This document shows positions 7,431 to 16,675 of a DNA stretch of 47,533 nucleotides, piece by piece. Position numbers and translations under genes: made by a program. The DNA is taken from contig JAFWZH010000063.1 in assembly GCA_017522515.1 (NCBI GenBank), positions 1 through 47,533 on the forward strand, in the 5' to 3' direction. The notes below the pieces were generated by a model. That model searched no databases. It was not told the origin of the DNA and saw nothing but the letters and a program-made list of their open reading frames with translations. Numbering within the stretch: position 1 is the first letter of the stretch; the number at the start of each line of letters is the position of its first letter. The DNA is from Clostridia bacterium. GTDB taxonomy: Bacteria > Bacillota_A > Clostridia > UBA1212 > UBA1255.

Positions 7431-9439
7431 GTAATGAACCGAAAAGAAATAATTCAGGTCCCGGTGCCGGTCCGGGCAGACACGGATTTCGCAAACCTAA
7501 GAATCCCGTAAAGACTTTAGCAAGAATGTTCTCTTACTTATCGGGAAATATACCACTGCTGATTTTATCATTTGTTATGGTTATTATCAGTGCTTTGGCA
7601 GGTGTTATGGCTTCTTACTTGCTTAAGCCGATTATAAATAATTTAACGGATAATCTTCATGCGTATATTGAAAGCGGTCTTGCTGATGAGGCTGCTCGAA
7701 GCAAAGTGTTTTCCGATTTGACGGGAGATATACTTAAAATGGCTGTAATATATGTGTGCGGAGCAGCAGGAACATACATTTCAAGCAGATTGATGGTGTC
7801 AGTTGCTCAAAAAACAGCCAATAAAATGCGCAAAGAGCTTTTTGAGCATTTACAGGATTTACCGATTAGTTATTTTGACAGACACCCTCACGGAGAGGTT
7901 ATGAGTCGCTTTACGAATGATATGGACAGTGTTGCAATGGCTTTGGAACAGAGTCTGTCCCAAACAATAACATCTCTCATTTCTGTAGTGGGAACGTTTA
8001 TTATGATGGTCGTTCTCAGTCCGGTGCTGGCGTTTGTGGCAGTTGTTATGGTTATACTTATGATGTTTATCGTAAAAACAGTAGGCAGCAAAAGTGCGAA
8101 GAATTTCCGTGGGCAGCAGGCGGCACTTGGTGAATTAGATGGTTATATAGAAGAAATTATGCAGGGACAAAAAGTGGTTAAAGTATTTAACCATGAAAGT
8201 GTTGCAAATAAGGAGTTTACGGAAAAGAACAACCGCCTTAAAGGTGCTGCTGTCAAAGCGCAGACATTTGCCAACATATTGATGCCGATTATGGGAAATC
8301 TTTCCTATTTACATTATGCAGTAACAGCTACGTTAGGTGCTGTTATGATAGCAAATCCTTTTGGCTGGGGCGGAATTTTTGTAATTACCCTTGGTGATTT
8401 GGGTGCATTTTTACAGTACACACGCCAATTTTCACAACCTATTACTCAAATTTCAAATCAGACAAATATGTTGTTGTCAGCGCTTGCCGGTGCAGAGCGT
8501 ATATTTGAGGTTCTTGACGAAAAGCCTGAGCGCGATTTTGGCAATGTTCGCCTTGTTTTGGCAGAAAAGTCTCCTGAAGGGCTTCTTACAGAAACGAACG
8601 GTGATCCTTTTGCAAATTTTGCCTCAACATTTGATAAAAATAATTCTCTATGTCTGGCATGGAAAAAGTTTTGCAATTCCGACGGGGGTGCAGAGCTGGT
8701 TGAGCTGCGAGGAGATGTACGTTTTGAAAACGTAGTATTTTCCTATATTCCCGGTCATGTGGTGCTAAATGATGTTTCGTTGTATGCAAAACCGGGACAA
8801 AAAATTGCATTTGTTGGTTCAACCGGTGCGGGAAAGACAACAATAACGAACTTAATCAACCGTTTTTACGAAATACAAGAGGGAACAATAACTTATGATG
8901 GCATCAACATTCAGGATATCTGCAAGGATGATTTGCGTAGGACTTTGGGTATAGTTTTGCAGGATGTTCATCTTTTTAAGGGAACTATTAAGGAAAACAT
9001 ACTGTACGGTAAGCCGAATGCTACAGACGAAGAAGTTATCCGAGCAGCGAAAATCGCAAATGCCCATTCTTTTATAAAGCGTTTGCCTAATGGATATGAC
9101 ACAATGCTTACTGCTGACGGAATGAACCTTTCGCAAGGACAGCGCCAGCTCCTGTCTATTGCCCGTGCTGCCGTGGCAGATCCTCCGGTGCTTATTTTGG
9201 ACGAAGCCACATCCTCAATTGACACAAGAACAGAGCATTTAATAGAAAACGGAATGGATAAGCTCATGCAGGGAAGAACGACTTTTGTTATTGCACATCG
9301 TTTGTCTACTGTCCGTAATTCAAATGCAATTATGGTACTTGAACACGGCAGTATTATTGAACGCGGAGATCATGATGATTTGCTTAAGCAAAAGGGCAGA
9401 TATTATAGTTTGTATACAGGTAAGGCAGAACTGACGTAA
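7427..9439 (+). CDS. Heterodimeric multidrug ABC exporter, catalytically competent subunit
   Basis: 670 aa. The glycine-rich N-terminus (SGPGAGPGRHG) is followed by a six-helix transmembrane domain. A subfamily-typical insert of about 60 residues, ending in WKKFCNSDGGAELVELRGDV, precedes the nucleotide-binding domain. That domain has Walker A GSTGAGKTT (near 464), Walker B ILDEATSSID with the catalytic Glu, and switch His in VIAHRLST. The signature is LSQGQRQ, with Gln at the second position. This is the usual complement: altered signature here, altered Walker B/His in the partner, so one of two composite sites hydrolyses ATP. SD GGAGTGA, 4-nt overlap with the upstream gene. Confidence 0.93.
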   Translation: MSNEPKRNNSGPGAGPGRHGFRKPKNPVKTLARMFSYLSGNIPLLILSFVMVIISALAGVMASYLLKPIINNLTDNLHAYIESGLADEAARSKVFSDLTGDILKMAVIYVCGAAGTYISSRLMVSVAQKTANKMRKELFEHLQDLPISYFDRHPHGEVMSRFTNDMDSVAMALEQSLSQTITSLISVVGTFIMMVVLSPVLAFVAVVMVILMMFIVKTVGSKSAKNFRGQQAALGELDGYIEEIMQGQKVVKVFNHESVANKEFTEKNNRLKGAAVKAQTFANILMPIMGNLSYLHYAVTATLGAVMIANPFGWGGIFVITLGDLGAFLQYTRQFSQPITQISNQTNMLLSALAGAERIFEVLDEKPERDFGNVRLVLAEKSPEGLLTETNGDPFANFASTFDKNNSLCLAWKKFCNSDGGAELVELRGDVRFENVVFSYIPGHVVLNDVSLYAKPGQKIAFVGSTGAGKTTITNLINRFYEIQEGTITYDGINIQDICKDDLRRTLGIVLQDVHLFKGTIKENILYGKPNATDEEVIRAAKIANAHSFIKRLPNGYDTMLTADGMNLSQGQRQLLSIARAAVADPPVLILDEATSSIDTRTEHLIENGMDKLMQGRTTFVIAHRLSTVRNSNAIMVLEHGSIIERGDHDDLLKQKGRYYSLYTGKAELT

Positions 9440-9463
9440 AGTTTAACAACTTTCACAGATTTT

Positions 9464-9492
9464 TTGACTTTACAGTATAAACTTGTTATACT
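9464..9492 (+). promoter_or_regulatory. Sigma-A-type promoter of the polysaccharide operon
   Basis: TTGACT (9464-9469), 17-nt spacer, TATACT (9487-9492): a strong match. It lies between the ABC exporter and the first glycosyltransferase, about 30 nt before the start codon, so the polysaccharide genes have their own transcript. Confidence 0.65.
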
Positions 9493-9528
9493 TTGACATG
9501 ATTTTGTTTAAATTGTGGGGTGTTTTTT

Positions 9529-10518
9529 TTGAATACAATATTGTCAATTGCGGTTCCAAGTTATAATGTAGAAAAATACCTGGACAAATGCTTGACGTCT
9601 TTCTCGGATGAGCGATTTAATGACAGATTGGAAGTCATTGTTGTAAATGACGGATCAAAAGATAACACACAGCAAATTGCAGAAGGTTACGTTGCGAGAT
9701 TTCCGAGGATTTTTCGCCTGATAAATAAAGAAAACGGCGGACATGGTTCTGCAGTAAATGCCGGCATAGAAAATGCCACCGGGAAATATTTCCGAATTGT
9801 GGACGGGGATGACTGGGTAAAAACTGAAAATATGGCGACACTTTTGGACGTGTTGGAGCATTCCGAAGCTGACATGGTGGTGGACCAGAAACGTGAAGTG
9901 GACATGGTTACAGGCGATACGGAATATTTCCCCTTGCCGGAGCAGGTGGCTAAGAATCAAGTTGCAGATTTTGCGGCGATTTGCAATCAATACGAAATTT
10001 GTACGTACATTGCGCTCCATACGCTTTCTTACAGAACTGAGCTTTTAAAAAAGCACTCAATCAGACTTTTGGAACATATTTTTTACGTAGATATTGAGTA
10101 TATTATCAAAGCTACAATGGAGGCAAAAACTATAGAATTCCTTGACCTGGAAATATACCAATATTTGGTAGGAAATGTAAATCAGAGCGTAAGCAGTCAA
10201 AATTACGTTAAAAGATTTTCGCACCACTCACAAGTTACAAGAGAGCTAATAAGATATGCCACCGAGAGCAAAGCACACGGTGCAATGAAGGAGTATCTTG
10301 ATAAAAGGGTATGCCTTTTGATAAACACACACATGAACATAGCTTTGATCTATAATAAGAACAGAAGAGAGGGACTTAGACAAGCTAAGGATTTTCGCAG
10401 TTTTTTAAAGGAAATAAATATTGCTTATTACAAAAGAACTTATAAGAGATATGCAATCACAAGGATTTTGCATTCTCTTGGAGTAGATTATGACAAACTG
10501 CAGAAATTAAAAAGGTAA
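9529..10518 (+). CDS. Family 2 glycosyltransferase
   Basis: About 329 aa with a GT-A fold. The N-terminal strand is SIAVPSYNVEKYLDKCL, UDP-binding VVNDGSKDNT, and the metal-binding D-x-D equivalent FRIVDGDDW. The C-terminal region is helical and probably membrane-associated. It would transfer a sugar from a nucleotide donor during assembly of a surface polysaccharide. Start is probably TTG 9529, with GGGGTG (9517-9522) upstream; an alternative GTG at 9520 overlaps that SD. Eight T residues lie between SD and start, a tract that could slip in replication. First gene of a three-gene operon with a second glycosyltransferase and a polymerase. Confidence 0.88.
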   Translation: MNTILSIAVPSYNVEKYLDKCLTSFSDERFNDRLEVIVVNDGSKDNTQQIAEGYVARFPRIFRLINKENGGHGSAVNAGIENATGKYFRIVDGDDWVKTENMATLLDVLEHSEADMVVDQKREVDMVTGDTEYFPLPEQVAKNQVADFAAICNQYEICTYIALHTLSYRTELLKKHSIRLLEHIFYVDIEYIIKATMEAKTIEFLDLEIYQYLVGNVNQSVSSQNYVKRFSHHSQVTRELIRYATESKAHGAMKEYLDKRVCLLINTHMNIALIYNKNRREGLRQAKDFRSFLKEINIAYYKRTYKRYAITRILHSLGVDYDKLQKLKR

Positions 10519-10524
10519 TTGATT

Positions 10525-11571
10525 ATGTATGAAGATAAAAAGGTATCAGTAATAGTACCTATATTTAATTGCGATAAATATCTCAATGCTTCTATGGGGG
10601 ATGTTTTAAGGCAAACTCATAAGAATATTGAGCTTATTCTTGTAAATGACGGTTCTACAGATAATTCTGCTGAGATATGCAAGCAGCTTGCAGCCGGGGA
10701 TAGTCGTGTAAAAGTAATAAATAAAGAAAAAAGTGAGGGTGCAGGTCCGGCACGTAATTCCGGCATATCGGTATCCGAGGGCGAATATATGATGTTTCTT
10801 GACTCTGATGACAGAATTGAGTCTGATATGGTAGAGAAGCTTTTACTTGCGGCTGTTAACAATAATTGCCAAGTGGCTGTTTGCGGATATGAGACTTATG
10901 TTGAAGATGTTGAGAACGGAGAAAGTGATAAGATTTATTCCGAGCAAAGAGTTTATAAAGACGGAGAGGTAAATAAGTTTTTTAGAGAAAACTTTCCTGA
11001 GGGAATCGTAGGATATCTTTGGAATAAAATTTATGATGCCGAAGTTATTCGACGCAATAATTTGCGTTTTCCTGATATGAGAAGATTACAAGATGGTGTT
11101 TTTAATGTTGAATTTTTTGATTGTGCAGAATCTTGCTGTGTGATTGAAGATATTTTGTATCACTACAGACTTAATGCTCAGACGGATATGTTCAGAAAGT
11201 TGCCCGTAAATTATTATGACCTCATAAAACAGTTCTCTGAAAGCTTTATATCTAAGTATAACAAAAGTACCAAAATAGAAGCGTTTTTCTTGAATGAGCT
11301 TGGCTCTTGCATAGAGAATACATTTTCTGTACAATGGAATATGAATAAAACAATAAGGTGGGAATATTACGAGAAAATTTCCAATGATGAATTTTTTACA
11401 GATATTTGCGGAGCGATATGTGTAATCGACAGCAAATACAGACGAATGGTTATAAAGCTCCTTCGAAGTAAAAAATACGGTATGCTTTCGCTTTTGGTAA
11501 AGATAAAGCTTTTTGCGAAATTAAGATTTAAAAAATTGTTTTATTTTTTAAAAAGAGGGAATAAAAAATGA
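10525..11571 (+). CDS. Family 2 glycosyltransferase
   Basis: About 348 aa. GT-A motifs are VSVIVPIFNCDKYLNASM at the N-terminus, LVNDGSTDNSAEI, and FLDSDDRIE for metal and donor binding. After about residue 200 the chain diverges, as is usual for the acceptor-binding half. The C-terminus is basic (KLRFKKLFYFLKRGNKK) and probably sits at the membrane. Start ATG 10525 follows AAAAGG; the in-frame TTG at 10519 is less likely. It begins 6 nt after the preceding gene and overlaps the polymerase gene by 4 nt. Donor and acceptor sugars are not predictable. Confidence 0.88.
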   Translation: MYEDKKVSVIVPIFNCDKYLNASMGDVLRQTHKNIELILVNDGSTDNSAEICKQLAAGDSRVKVINKEKSEGAGPARNSGISVSEGEYMMFLDSDDRIESDMVEKLLLAAVNNNCQVAVCGYETYVEDVENGESDKIYSEQRVYKDGEVNKFFRENFPEGIVGYLWNKIYDAEVIRRNNLRFPDMRRLQDGVFNVEFFDCAESCCVIEDILYHYRLNAQTDMFRKLPVNYYDLIKQFSESFISKYNKSTKIEAFFLNELGSCIENTFSVQWNMNKTIRWEYYEKISNDEFFTDICGAICVIDSKYRRMVIKLLRSKKYGMLSLLVKIKLFAKLRFKKLFYFLKRGNKK

Positions 11572-12986
11572 GAACAAATGATTTGAAAAATATTGGGGAT
11601 AAATATATTTTTAACAGAACAGTATTTAAGTGCTTGATGATGGTAGCCGTTATGCTTACTTCTGTACCGTATATACACAATGTGCTTGGCGGATATGTCA
11701 AGGTATTGTTGGTATACGGTTTTCTGATTATTGGATATGAAATTATCACCCGAAAGTTTTTTTCTGCTTTACGAGACAAAACAGGGTGGCTTTTGATTGC
11801 TTTTTGCGCCTCGTACGCAGTAACAATTTTAATCAATATAAATGGTAATTTTATGGGAGATATTAAAAATCTCATGTACACAGTATTGTTTTTTACCTTG
11901 TTTTTTATGTTTACGGGAGAAAAAACAAAAGAGGACTTGCTTAAAGAAATTAAAATTGTTTCTGCTGTCATTATAATATGTACGTTCTTTTTGGGTGTTG
12001 CTTCGTTTATTACGTATATGTTCTCTTTCTCCGGTAGCTATCCTAATAATGTGGGCATACCTGTCTACTACGGAATGTTTGAAAATCGCCTCTGGGGTGT
12101 TTATAACCCTAATACAGGCTCGACACTTAATTGCATATCAATTGTTTTGTCAATAATTTTTATTTTCACTGATAAAAAGAGAAAAACGAGAGTTTTAAAT
12201 TGGATAAATATTTTATTGCAATATTGCGTATTGCTTTTGACCGGCTCAAGAGCCGCACATTACGTTTTATTCTTGATACTTGCAGTTTTAATATTCTTCT
12301 TTGTAATCAATAAAGTAAAAAAAGTGAATATAAAAACTATAGGTATATCTGCCTTGTCAACTGTTGTTACAGTTGTTTTAGTGTCAGGAACGGGAGTTGT
12401 TTTAAAAGAAGGGTTAGCATACCTTCCCGGCGTAACCAGCAATATGATTTACAAGATATCAGTATTTACGGGTAACGCTGAAAACACAGAAGAACCTGAA
12501 ATAGAAAAAACGGAATTGGATAGAATTGAAACTATAGAAGAAAATAAAGGCGGCTTTTTCTCGGGACGTACCGACATCTGGAAAGCTTGCTTTGAAGAAT
12601 TTGCTGAGTCACCTATTTTTGGCATTGGTAAGGAAAATATTATAGACAGGGCAATAGAGAATTTTGATGACGATTTATGGAAAGAGCATTTTAAGCAAGG
12701 CGGTACGCATAATATTTATTTGTGTATTCTTCTTGCAACCGGTGCTGTCGGATTTTTGATAATGGCAGCTTTTGCTGTAATTACGCTTTTTAAGGTGCTT
12801 AAAGTTACCGTAAAGAATTATAATAATATAAACTTTTGGCTTTTAGGTGCATTGCTGCTGTGCATAATGTTTTATATAACAGAATTTGTCGAAGCAAGAA
12901 TACTCTTCCAAGTAAGCACCTTTAGCGTAATATTCTGGGTATATTGTGGCTACATGTATAATTTGGCCGGGATGGAAAAAGACTAA
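11568..12986 (+). CDS. O-antigen ligase / Wzy-type polysaccharide polymerase
   Basis: 472 aa with about 10-12 hydrophobic segments. The large external loop lies between about residues 290 and 375 and contains SGRTDIWKACFEEFAESPIFGIG. The Wzy_C-type signature follows (GGTHNIYLCILLATGAVGF), with the earlier motif LTGSRAAHYVLF near 225. This is the pattern of O-antigen ligase/polymerase family proteins, which join undecaprenyl-linked sugar repeats outside the membrane. It is translationally coupled to the upstream glycosyltransferase (ATGA). With only two transferases beside it, the operon is too small to make a whole polymer alone. Its stop overlaps the convergent DUF4349 gene by 4 nt. Confidence 0.87.
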   Translation: MRTNDLKNIGDKYIFNRTVFKCLMMVAVMLTSVPYIHNVLGGYVKVLLVYGFLIIGYEIITRKFFSALRDKTGWLLIAFCASYAVTILININGNFMGDIKNLMYTVLFFTLFFMFTGEKTKEDLLKEIKIVSAVIIICTFFLGVASFITYMFSFSGSYPNNVGIPVYYGMFENRLWGVYNPNTGSTLNCISIVLSIIFIFTDKKRKTRVLNWINILLQYCVLLLTGSRAAHYVLFLILAVLIFFFVINKVKKVNIKTIGISALSTVVTVVLVSGTGVVLKEGLAYLPGVTSNMIYKISVFTGNAENTEEPEIEKTELDRIETIEENKGGFFSGRTDIWKACFEEFAESPIFGIGKENIIDRAIENFDDDLWKEHFKQGGTHNIYLCILLATGAVGFLIMAAFAVITLFKVLKVTVKNYNNINFWLLGALLLCIMFYITEFVEARILFQVSTFSVIFWVYCGYMYNLAGMEKD

Positions 12987-13867
12987 TCCTTCTTTTGTGC
13001 CTTTTTTCTGCGAGATTTAGCACTGAGTTTTATTATTACAATTACTATAATAGCTATAACTCCGAAGGGCAACATATATGGTATTGTACTCACAAAGAAA
13101 ACAAAAAGATTGACAAGGACATCTCCGACTGTTTCAAAGTTTCTGGCTAAATTTGTGCCGATTTCTTCCCATGTGCCTTGCTCTTCTATGATTGCAGTAT
13201 GCTCTACTTCATTTACATACAAAGTAATTGTGCAGTAATCTACCAGATTATCGTATGTTCTTAGCTGTGATTCGTATGATTCTATTTTATAGATAACCTC
13301 TGTTAATTGTTGACGGATAGTTATAATATCGGAGGTGCTGCCGGCGCTTGTAAGTAATTTTTCAAGAGATGCCTTTTCTGCTTGCAATGCATTTATTCTG
13401 CTTTCTATATCAACGTATTTTAATGTTACATCTTCTGTTGTAACAGATTCTCTTATAACGACACTGTTGCCGGAAATGAAACTTTTGAAAGAATCGTTAT
13501 TATCTGCAGGGATTTTAATTTTTATTTCAGCCCATCTGTTATTATTTGAATCGATTTCTCTGCCGGAAATGTTACTGCTCTCTATATAACCGTTTAACTC
13601 TTTGATTTTAACTTTTGTGTTTTCAATCAATTCTTCGAATTTTTTTGTTTGCACAGAAAGCTCAACTGTTTCGATAATTTTTCGTTCCTCATTTACATTT
13701 TCAATAATGTTGGAGGTGCTGCCGATTTCCGTAGCGGAACCACTTGAGATTTCTTCTTTCAATAAAGCGTCCGATGAGTTTAAACTTTTGCTGCATCCGC
13801 ATAATAATGAAATTAATACAATGCCTAAAAAGATAAGTAATGTTTTTTTGATTATTTTGTTTTTCAT
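12983..13867 (-). CDS. DUF4349-domain lipoprotein
   Basis: 294 aa. The signal peptide ends in a lipobox (LLCGC, Cys near 25), so the protein is anchored in the outer leaflet. The DUF4349 core runs from about 65 to 215 (IIETVELSVQTKKFEELI, IKIPADNNDSFKSF, YVDIESRINAL). A coiled coil covers roughly 150-195 (LQAEKASLEKLL, IRQQLTEVIYKIESYESQL). One C-terminal membrane span lies near 255-280, followed by a basic tail. The molecular role of DUF4349 is not established. SD AAGGAG lies 9 nt before ATG. It converges on the polymerase gene with a shared CTAA. Confidence 0.9.
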   Translation of the reverse strand: MKNKIIKKTLLIFLGIVLISLLCGCSKSLNSSDALLKEEISSGSATEIGSTSNIIENVNEERKIIETVELSVQTKKFEELIENTKVKIKELNGYIESSNISGREIDSNNNRWAEIKIKIPADNNDSFKSFISGNSVVIRESVTTEDVTLKYVDIESRINALQAEKASLEKLLTSAGSTSDIITIRQQLTEVIYKIESYESQLRTYDNLVDYCTITLYVNEVEHTAIIEEQGTWEEIGTNLARNFETVGDVLVNLFVFFVSTIPYMLPFGVIAIIVIVIIKLSAKSRRKKAQKKD

Positions 13868-13968
13868 AACGCATAACTCCTTTGTGTTTTGTTTTATACT
13901 TATATAACCTTCCCTTGAATAAAAATATTACAACTTGTTAAAAGTAAAAAAACATGTTGAATTAAATC

Positions 13969-13997
13969 TTGTTTTTTGGAATAAATATAGGTATACT
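13969..13997 (+). promoter_or_regulatory. Sigma-A-type promoter of radC-mreBCD-PBP2
   Basis: TTGTTT (13969-13974), 17-nt spacer, TATACT (13992-13997). It lies about 57 nt upstream of the radC start and is the only good promoter before the tightly packed cell-shape genes. Confidence 0.5.
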
Positions 13998-14054
13998 AAA
14001 GGTTGCGGTATTCATAGTTTTGTCAGCATTTTCATTAAGATACGGAGGAAATGC

Positions 14055-14768
14055 ATGAGCAAGGTGACGATGAAAACGATTCCCGAAGGTATGAGACCTT
14101 ACGAGAGATTAGAAAACTGCGGAGCAGAGGCGTTAAGTGATGCTGAGCTCCTTTCAGTGCTTATTAAATCCGGGACAAGGGACAAAAGCGCACTGGCAGT
14201 TGCAGAAGATTTGCTTATAAAATACGGAAGTCTTGCAGACTTGGGACGTGTAGAAATAAGCGATTTGAGACAGCAAAAGGGAATAGGCAGAGTAAAGTCC
14301 ATTGAGATTTTCGCTGCTGCAGAATTGGGAAAAAGAATTGCCATAGGCAAGAGAAAGACGCCTGTAAAAATTACAGACATAGAACAGTTAAAAATAATAT
14401 TGTCCGTAGAATTAAAAGCATTAAGGCAAGAAGTTTTTGCTATAATGCTATTTGACAGGAAATGGCAATATATTAAGATGGTGAAGATCTCAACCGGTAC
14501 TGTTGAACAAGCATTGGTGCATCCCAGAGAAGTTTTTTACCATGCAATAAAAAATATGGCGTCTGCTATTGTTTTGGCACACAATCACCCATCGGGAGAT
14601 TGTATGCCCGGAAGGGCAGATTTTGAGACAACAAAAAGAATTGTTAAAGCAGGCATACTTATGGGCATCGATGTTGCAGACCATATAATAGTGGGAAATG
14701 GGGAATGCTACAGTATGTTTTGCAAAGGCGATATAGAAAAAATAAAAAAATCACTAAGCGAGGAATGA
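14055..14768 (+). CDS. radC: RadC/JAB-domain protein
   Basis: 237 aa. The N-terminal region is RPYERLENCGAEALSDAELL, then a helix-hairpin-helix (QQKGIGRVKSIEIF). The C-terminal JAB/MPN-like domain carries the metal motif AHNHPSGDCMPGRAD. RadC was named for a proposed repair role that later work did not support; its function is unsettled. The reading frame extends upstream to 13935, but GGAGG at 14044-14048 points to ATG 14055, where similarity to RadC begins. It precedes mreB by 3 nt, the common order radC-mreB-mreC-mreD in Firmicutes. Confidence 0.93.
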   Translation: MSKVTMKTIPEGMRPYERLENCGAEALSDAELLSVLIKSGTRDKSALAVAEDLLIKYGSLADLGRVEISDLRQQKGIGRVKSIEIFAAAELGKRIAIGKRKTPVKITDIEQLKIILSVELKALRQEVFAIMLFDRKWQYIKMVKISTGTVEQALVHPREVFYHAIKNMASAIVLAHNHPSGDCMPGRADFETTKRIVKAGILMGIDVADHIIVGNGECYSMFCKGDIEKIKKSLSEE

Positions 14769-14771
14769 TTT

Positions 14772-15794
14772 ATGGCACGAGCTATAGGAATAGACTTGGG
14801 AACAGCCAATACTTTGGTTCATATGTCCGGCAAGGGCATTATAATAAGAGAACCTTCTGTTGTGGCAATCAATAAAAATACTAACGAGGTTCTTGCTGTG
14901 GGAGATGCGGCAAAACGCATGATAGGCAGAACTCCCGGAAGTGTTGTGGCAATTCGTCCCCTTAAGGACGGCGTTATTGCTGATTTTGATATGACAGAGC
15001 AAATGCTCAGATATTTTATAAGAAAAGCATCTGCTTCAGCCGGTTTTGGTAAGCCCAATCTTATAATATGCATTCCGTCAGGCGTGACAGAAGTAGAATA
15101 TATGGCAGTAGAAGAAGCCGCAGAACGTGCAGGAGCAAAAAGAAAACCACTTCTGTTTGAGGAGCCGCTTCTTGCAGCAATCGGCGCGGGGCTTCCCATA
15201 GAAGAAGCAACGGGCTGCATGGTTGTAGATATCGGCGGCGGCACAAGTGAGGTTGCGGTTATATCAATGGGAGGTATTGTTAATTCCAAATCTCTCAGAG
15301 TGGCTGGCGATAAATTGGACGAATACATTTCCATGTATACAAAACGCGAGCATAATATGGTAATCGGAGAGCGAACTGCAGAAGATATTAAGCTTACCAT
15401 TGGTGCGGCACATCCAAAGCCACAAGAAGAATATATGGAGATTAAGGGACGCGATTTACTGACAGGTTTGCCCAAAAATGTCAGAATATCATCTTCTGAG
15501 GTTGTTGACGCAATACGTGAGCCGGTAACTGCTATTGTTGATGCTATAAAAGAAGCTTTAGAAGAAACTCCTCCTGAGCTTGCTGCAGATATTATGGAAA
15601 AGGGAATTATGCTTACAGGTGGAGGGGCGCTTTTAAGCGGGCTTGATAAGATAATAAAAATCGAAACAGGTATGCCTGTTTGTATAGCAGAACACCCTCT
15701 TGACTGTGTTGCTTTGGGAACAGGCAAGTGTTTAGAAGAGGGCAACTTGAGAAAAACACTTTATCAAAACAGGACAACATCCTTTTTGTTTTGA
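14772..15794 (+). CDS. mreB: Rod shape-determining actin-like protein MreB
   Basis: 340 aa, full length. Actin-fold motifs: phosphate 1 GIDLGTANTLV (residues 6-16), the connect-1/phosphate 2 region CMVVDIGGGTSEVAVIS (near 155), and the adenosine motif GIMLTGGGALLSGLD (near 277-291). It forms membrane-bound filaments that direct lateral wall synthesis with MreC, MreD, RodA and PBP2, the last of which is encoded downstream. SD GAGG about 8 nt upstream of ATG. Confidence 0.97.
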   Translation: MARAIGIDLGTANTLVHMSGKGIIIREPSVVAINKNTNEVLAVGDAAKRMIGRTPGSVVAIRPLKDGVIADFDMTEQMLRYFIRKASASAGFGKPNLIICIPSGVTEVEYMAVEEAAERAGAKRKPLLFEEPLLAAIGAGLPIEEATGCMVVDIGGGTSEVAVISMGGIVNSKSLRVAGDKLDEYISMYTKREHNMVIGERTAEDIKLTIGAAHPKPQEEYMEIKGRDLLTGLPKNVRISSSEVVDAIREPVTAIVDAIKEALEETPPELAADIMEKGIMLTGGGALLSGLDKIIKIETGMPVCIAEHPLDCVALGTGKCLEEGNLRKTLYQNRTTSFLF

Positions 15795-15829
15795 GTAAAG
15801 TTTAAAAGAGTAATTAAGGACTTGGTACA

Positions 15830-16657
15830 GTGCAGAGTAAAACAAAACGAGTTATTTTTATATTAGCGGCAATAACTGTATTATTGGTTGTGTTTATCGC
15901 AGTTTCAAGTAATCCAAACAGTGGATTTCATTCTGTGTATAAGGTGATAGGCACTCCTTTTCAGTATGTGCAAAAAGGGTTTACTTCACTTGGTACAAGT
16001 ATTCGCAATGCCTTTAATGTTATAGGAGATTACTCTGAAATCAAAGATGAGATAAGTAATCTTCGAGAAGAAAATGACACATTGAAAAATTTAGAAAACG
16101 AGAATGAAAAGCTCAAAGAAGAAAATGAAGAGCTTCGCCAACTTCTTCAATTAAAAGGCTATTTCGAAAATTACGACATGGTGGCGGCTAATGTGATTGC
16201 AGAGGACGTTACAGATTGGTTTAACGAGTTCACAGTAGATTGCGGCACATCTGACGGTATCTCGAACGGATGCATTGTCATTACATCTAAAGGGCTTGTC
16301 GGTATTGTATATAATGCAGGGCCTATTTCGTCAAAAGTGAGATGTATTGTAGATGACAGGAATGTACTTATGGCGCGAATTTCCAGAAACAATGCACTTG
16401 TGAGATTGACAGGGATGTCTAATGAGAATTACAATCACATGCTTAAATTAGACAGGATTGCAGAGCAGACAACGCTTTTTGAAGGAGATACGCTTGTGAC
16501 TGCGGAAAGCGGCGGTGTTTACCCAAAAGGCCTCGTTGTAGGCACTGTCACAAAAATACAGGAAAACAATGAAACGGGAACAAGGACGGCATACGTGGAG
16601 CCGGCGGTGGATTTTACGTCGGTCAGTCATGTGTATATTCTGATGCCGCAACAATAA
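15830..16657 (+). CDS. mreC: Rod shape-determining protein MreC
   Basis: 275 aa. One N-terminal membrane span (VIFILAAITVLLVVFIAV, near 6-23), then a coiled coil from about 60 to 105 (ENDTLKNLENENEKLKEENE). The beta-barrel MreC core follows (SNGCIVITSKGLVGIVYNAG, then VTAESGGVYPKGLVVGTV). It acts outside the membrane, linking MreB and MreD to the wall synthases. Start is GTG 15830, with AAGGA about 9 nt upstream. Cotranscribed with mreB and mreD. Confidence 0.95.
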   Translation: MQSKTKRVIFILAAITVLLVVFIAVSSNPNSGFHSVYKVIGTPFQYVQKGFTSLGTSIRNAFNVIGDYSEIKDEISNLREENDTLKNLENENEKLKEENEELRQLLQLKGYFENYDMVAANVIAEDVTDWFNEFTVDCGTSDGISNGCIVITSKGLVGIVYNAGPISSKVRCIVDDRNVLMARISRNNALVRLTGMSNENYNHMLKLDRIAEQTTLFEGDTLVTAESGGVYPKGLVVGTVTKIQENNETGTRTAYVEPAVDFTSVSHVYILMPQQ

Positions 16658-16675
16658 TTAAGTGAGGAAACGAGC

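Noticed and set aside
14819..15745. 308-aa reading frame antisense to mreB
   Set aside because: A shadow of mreB codon use: low-complexity Ser/Ile-rich translation, no SD, no recognisable domain.
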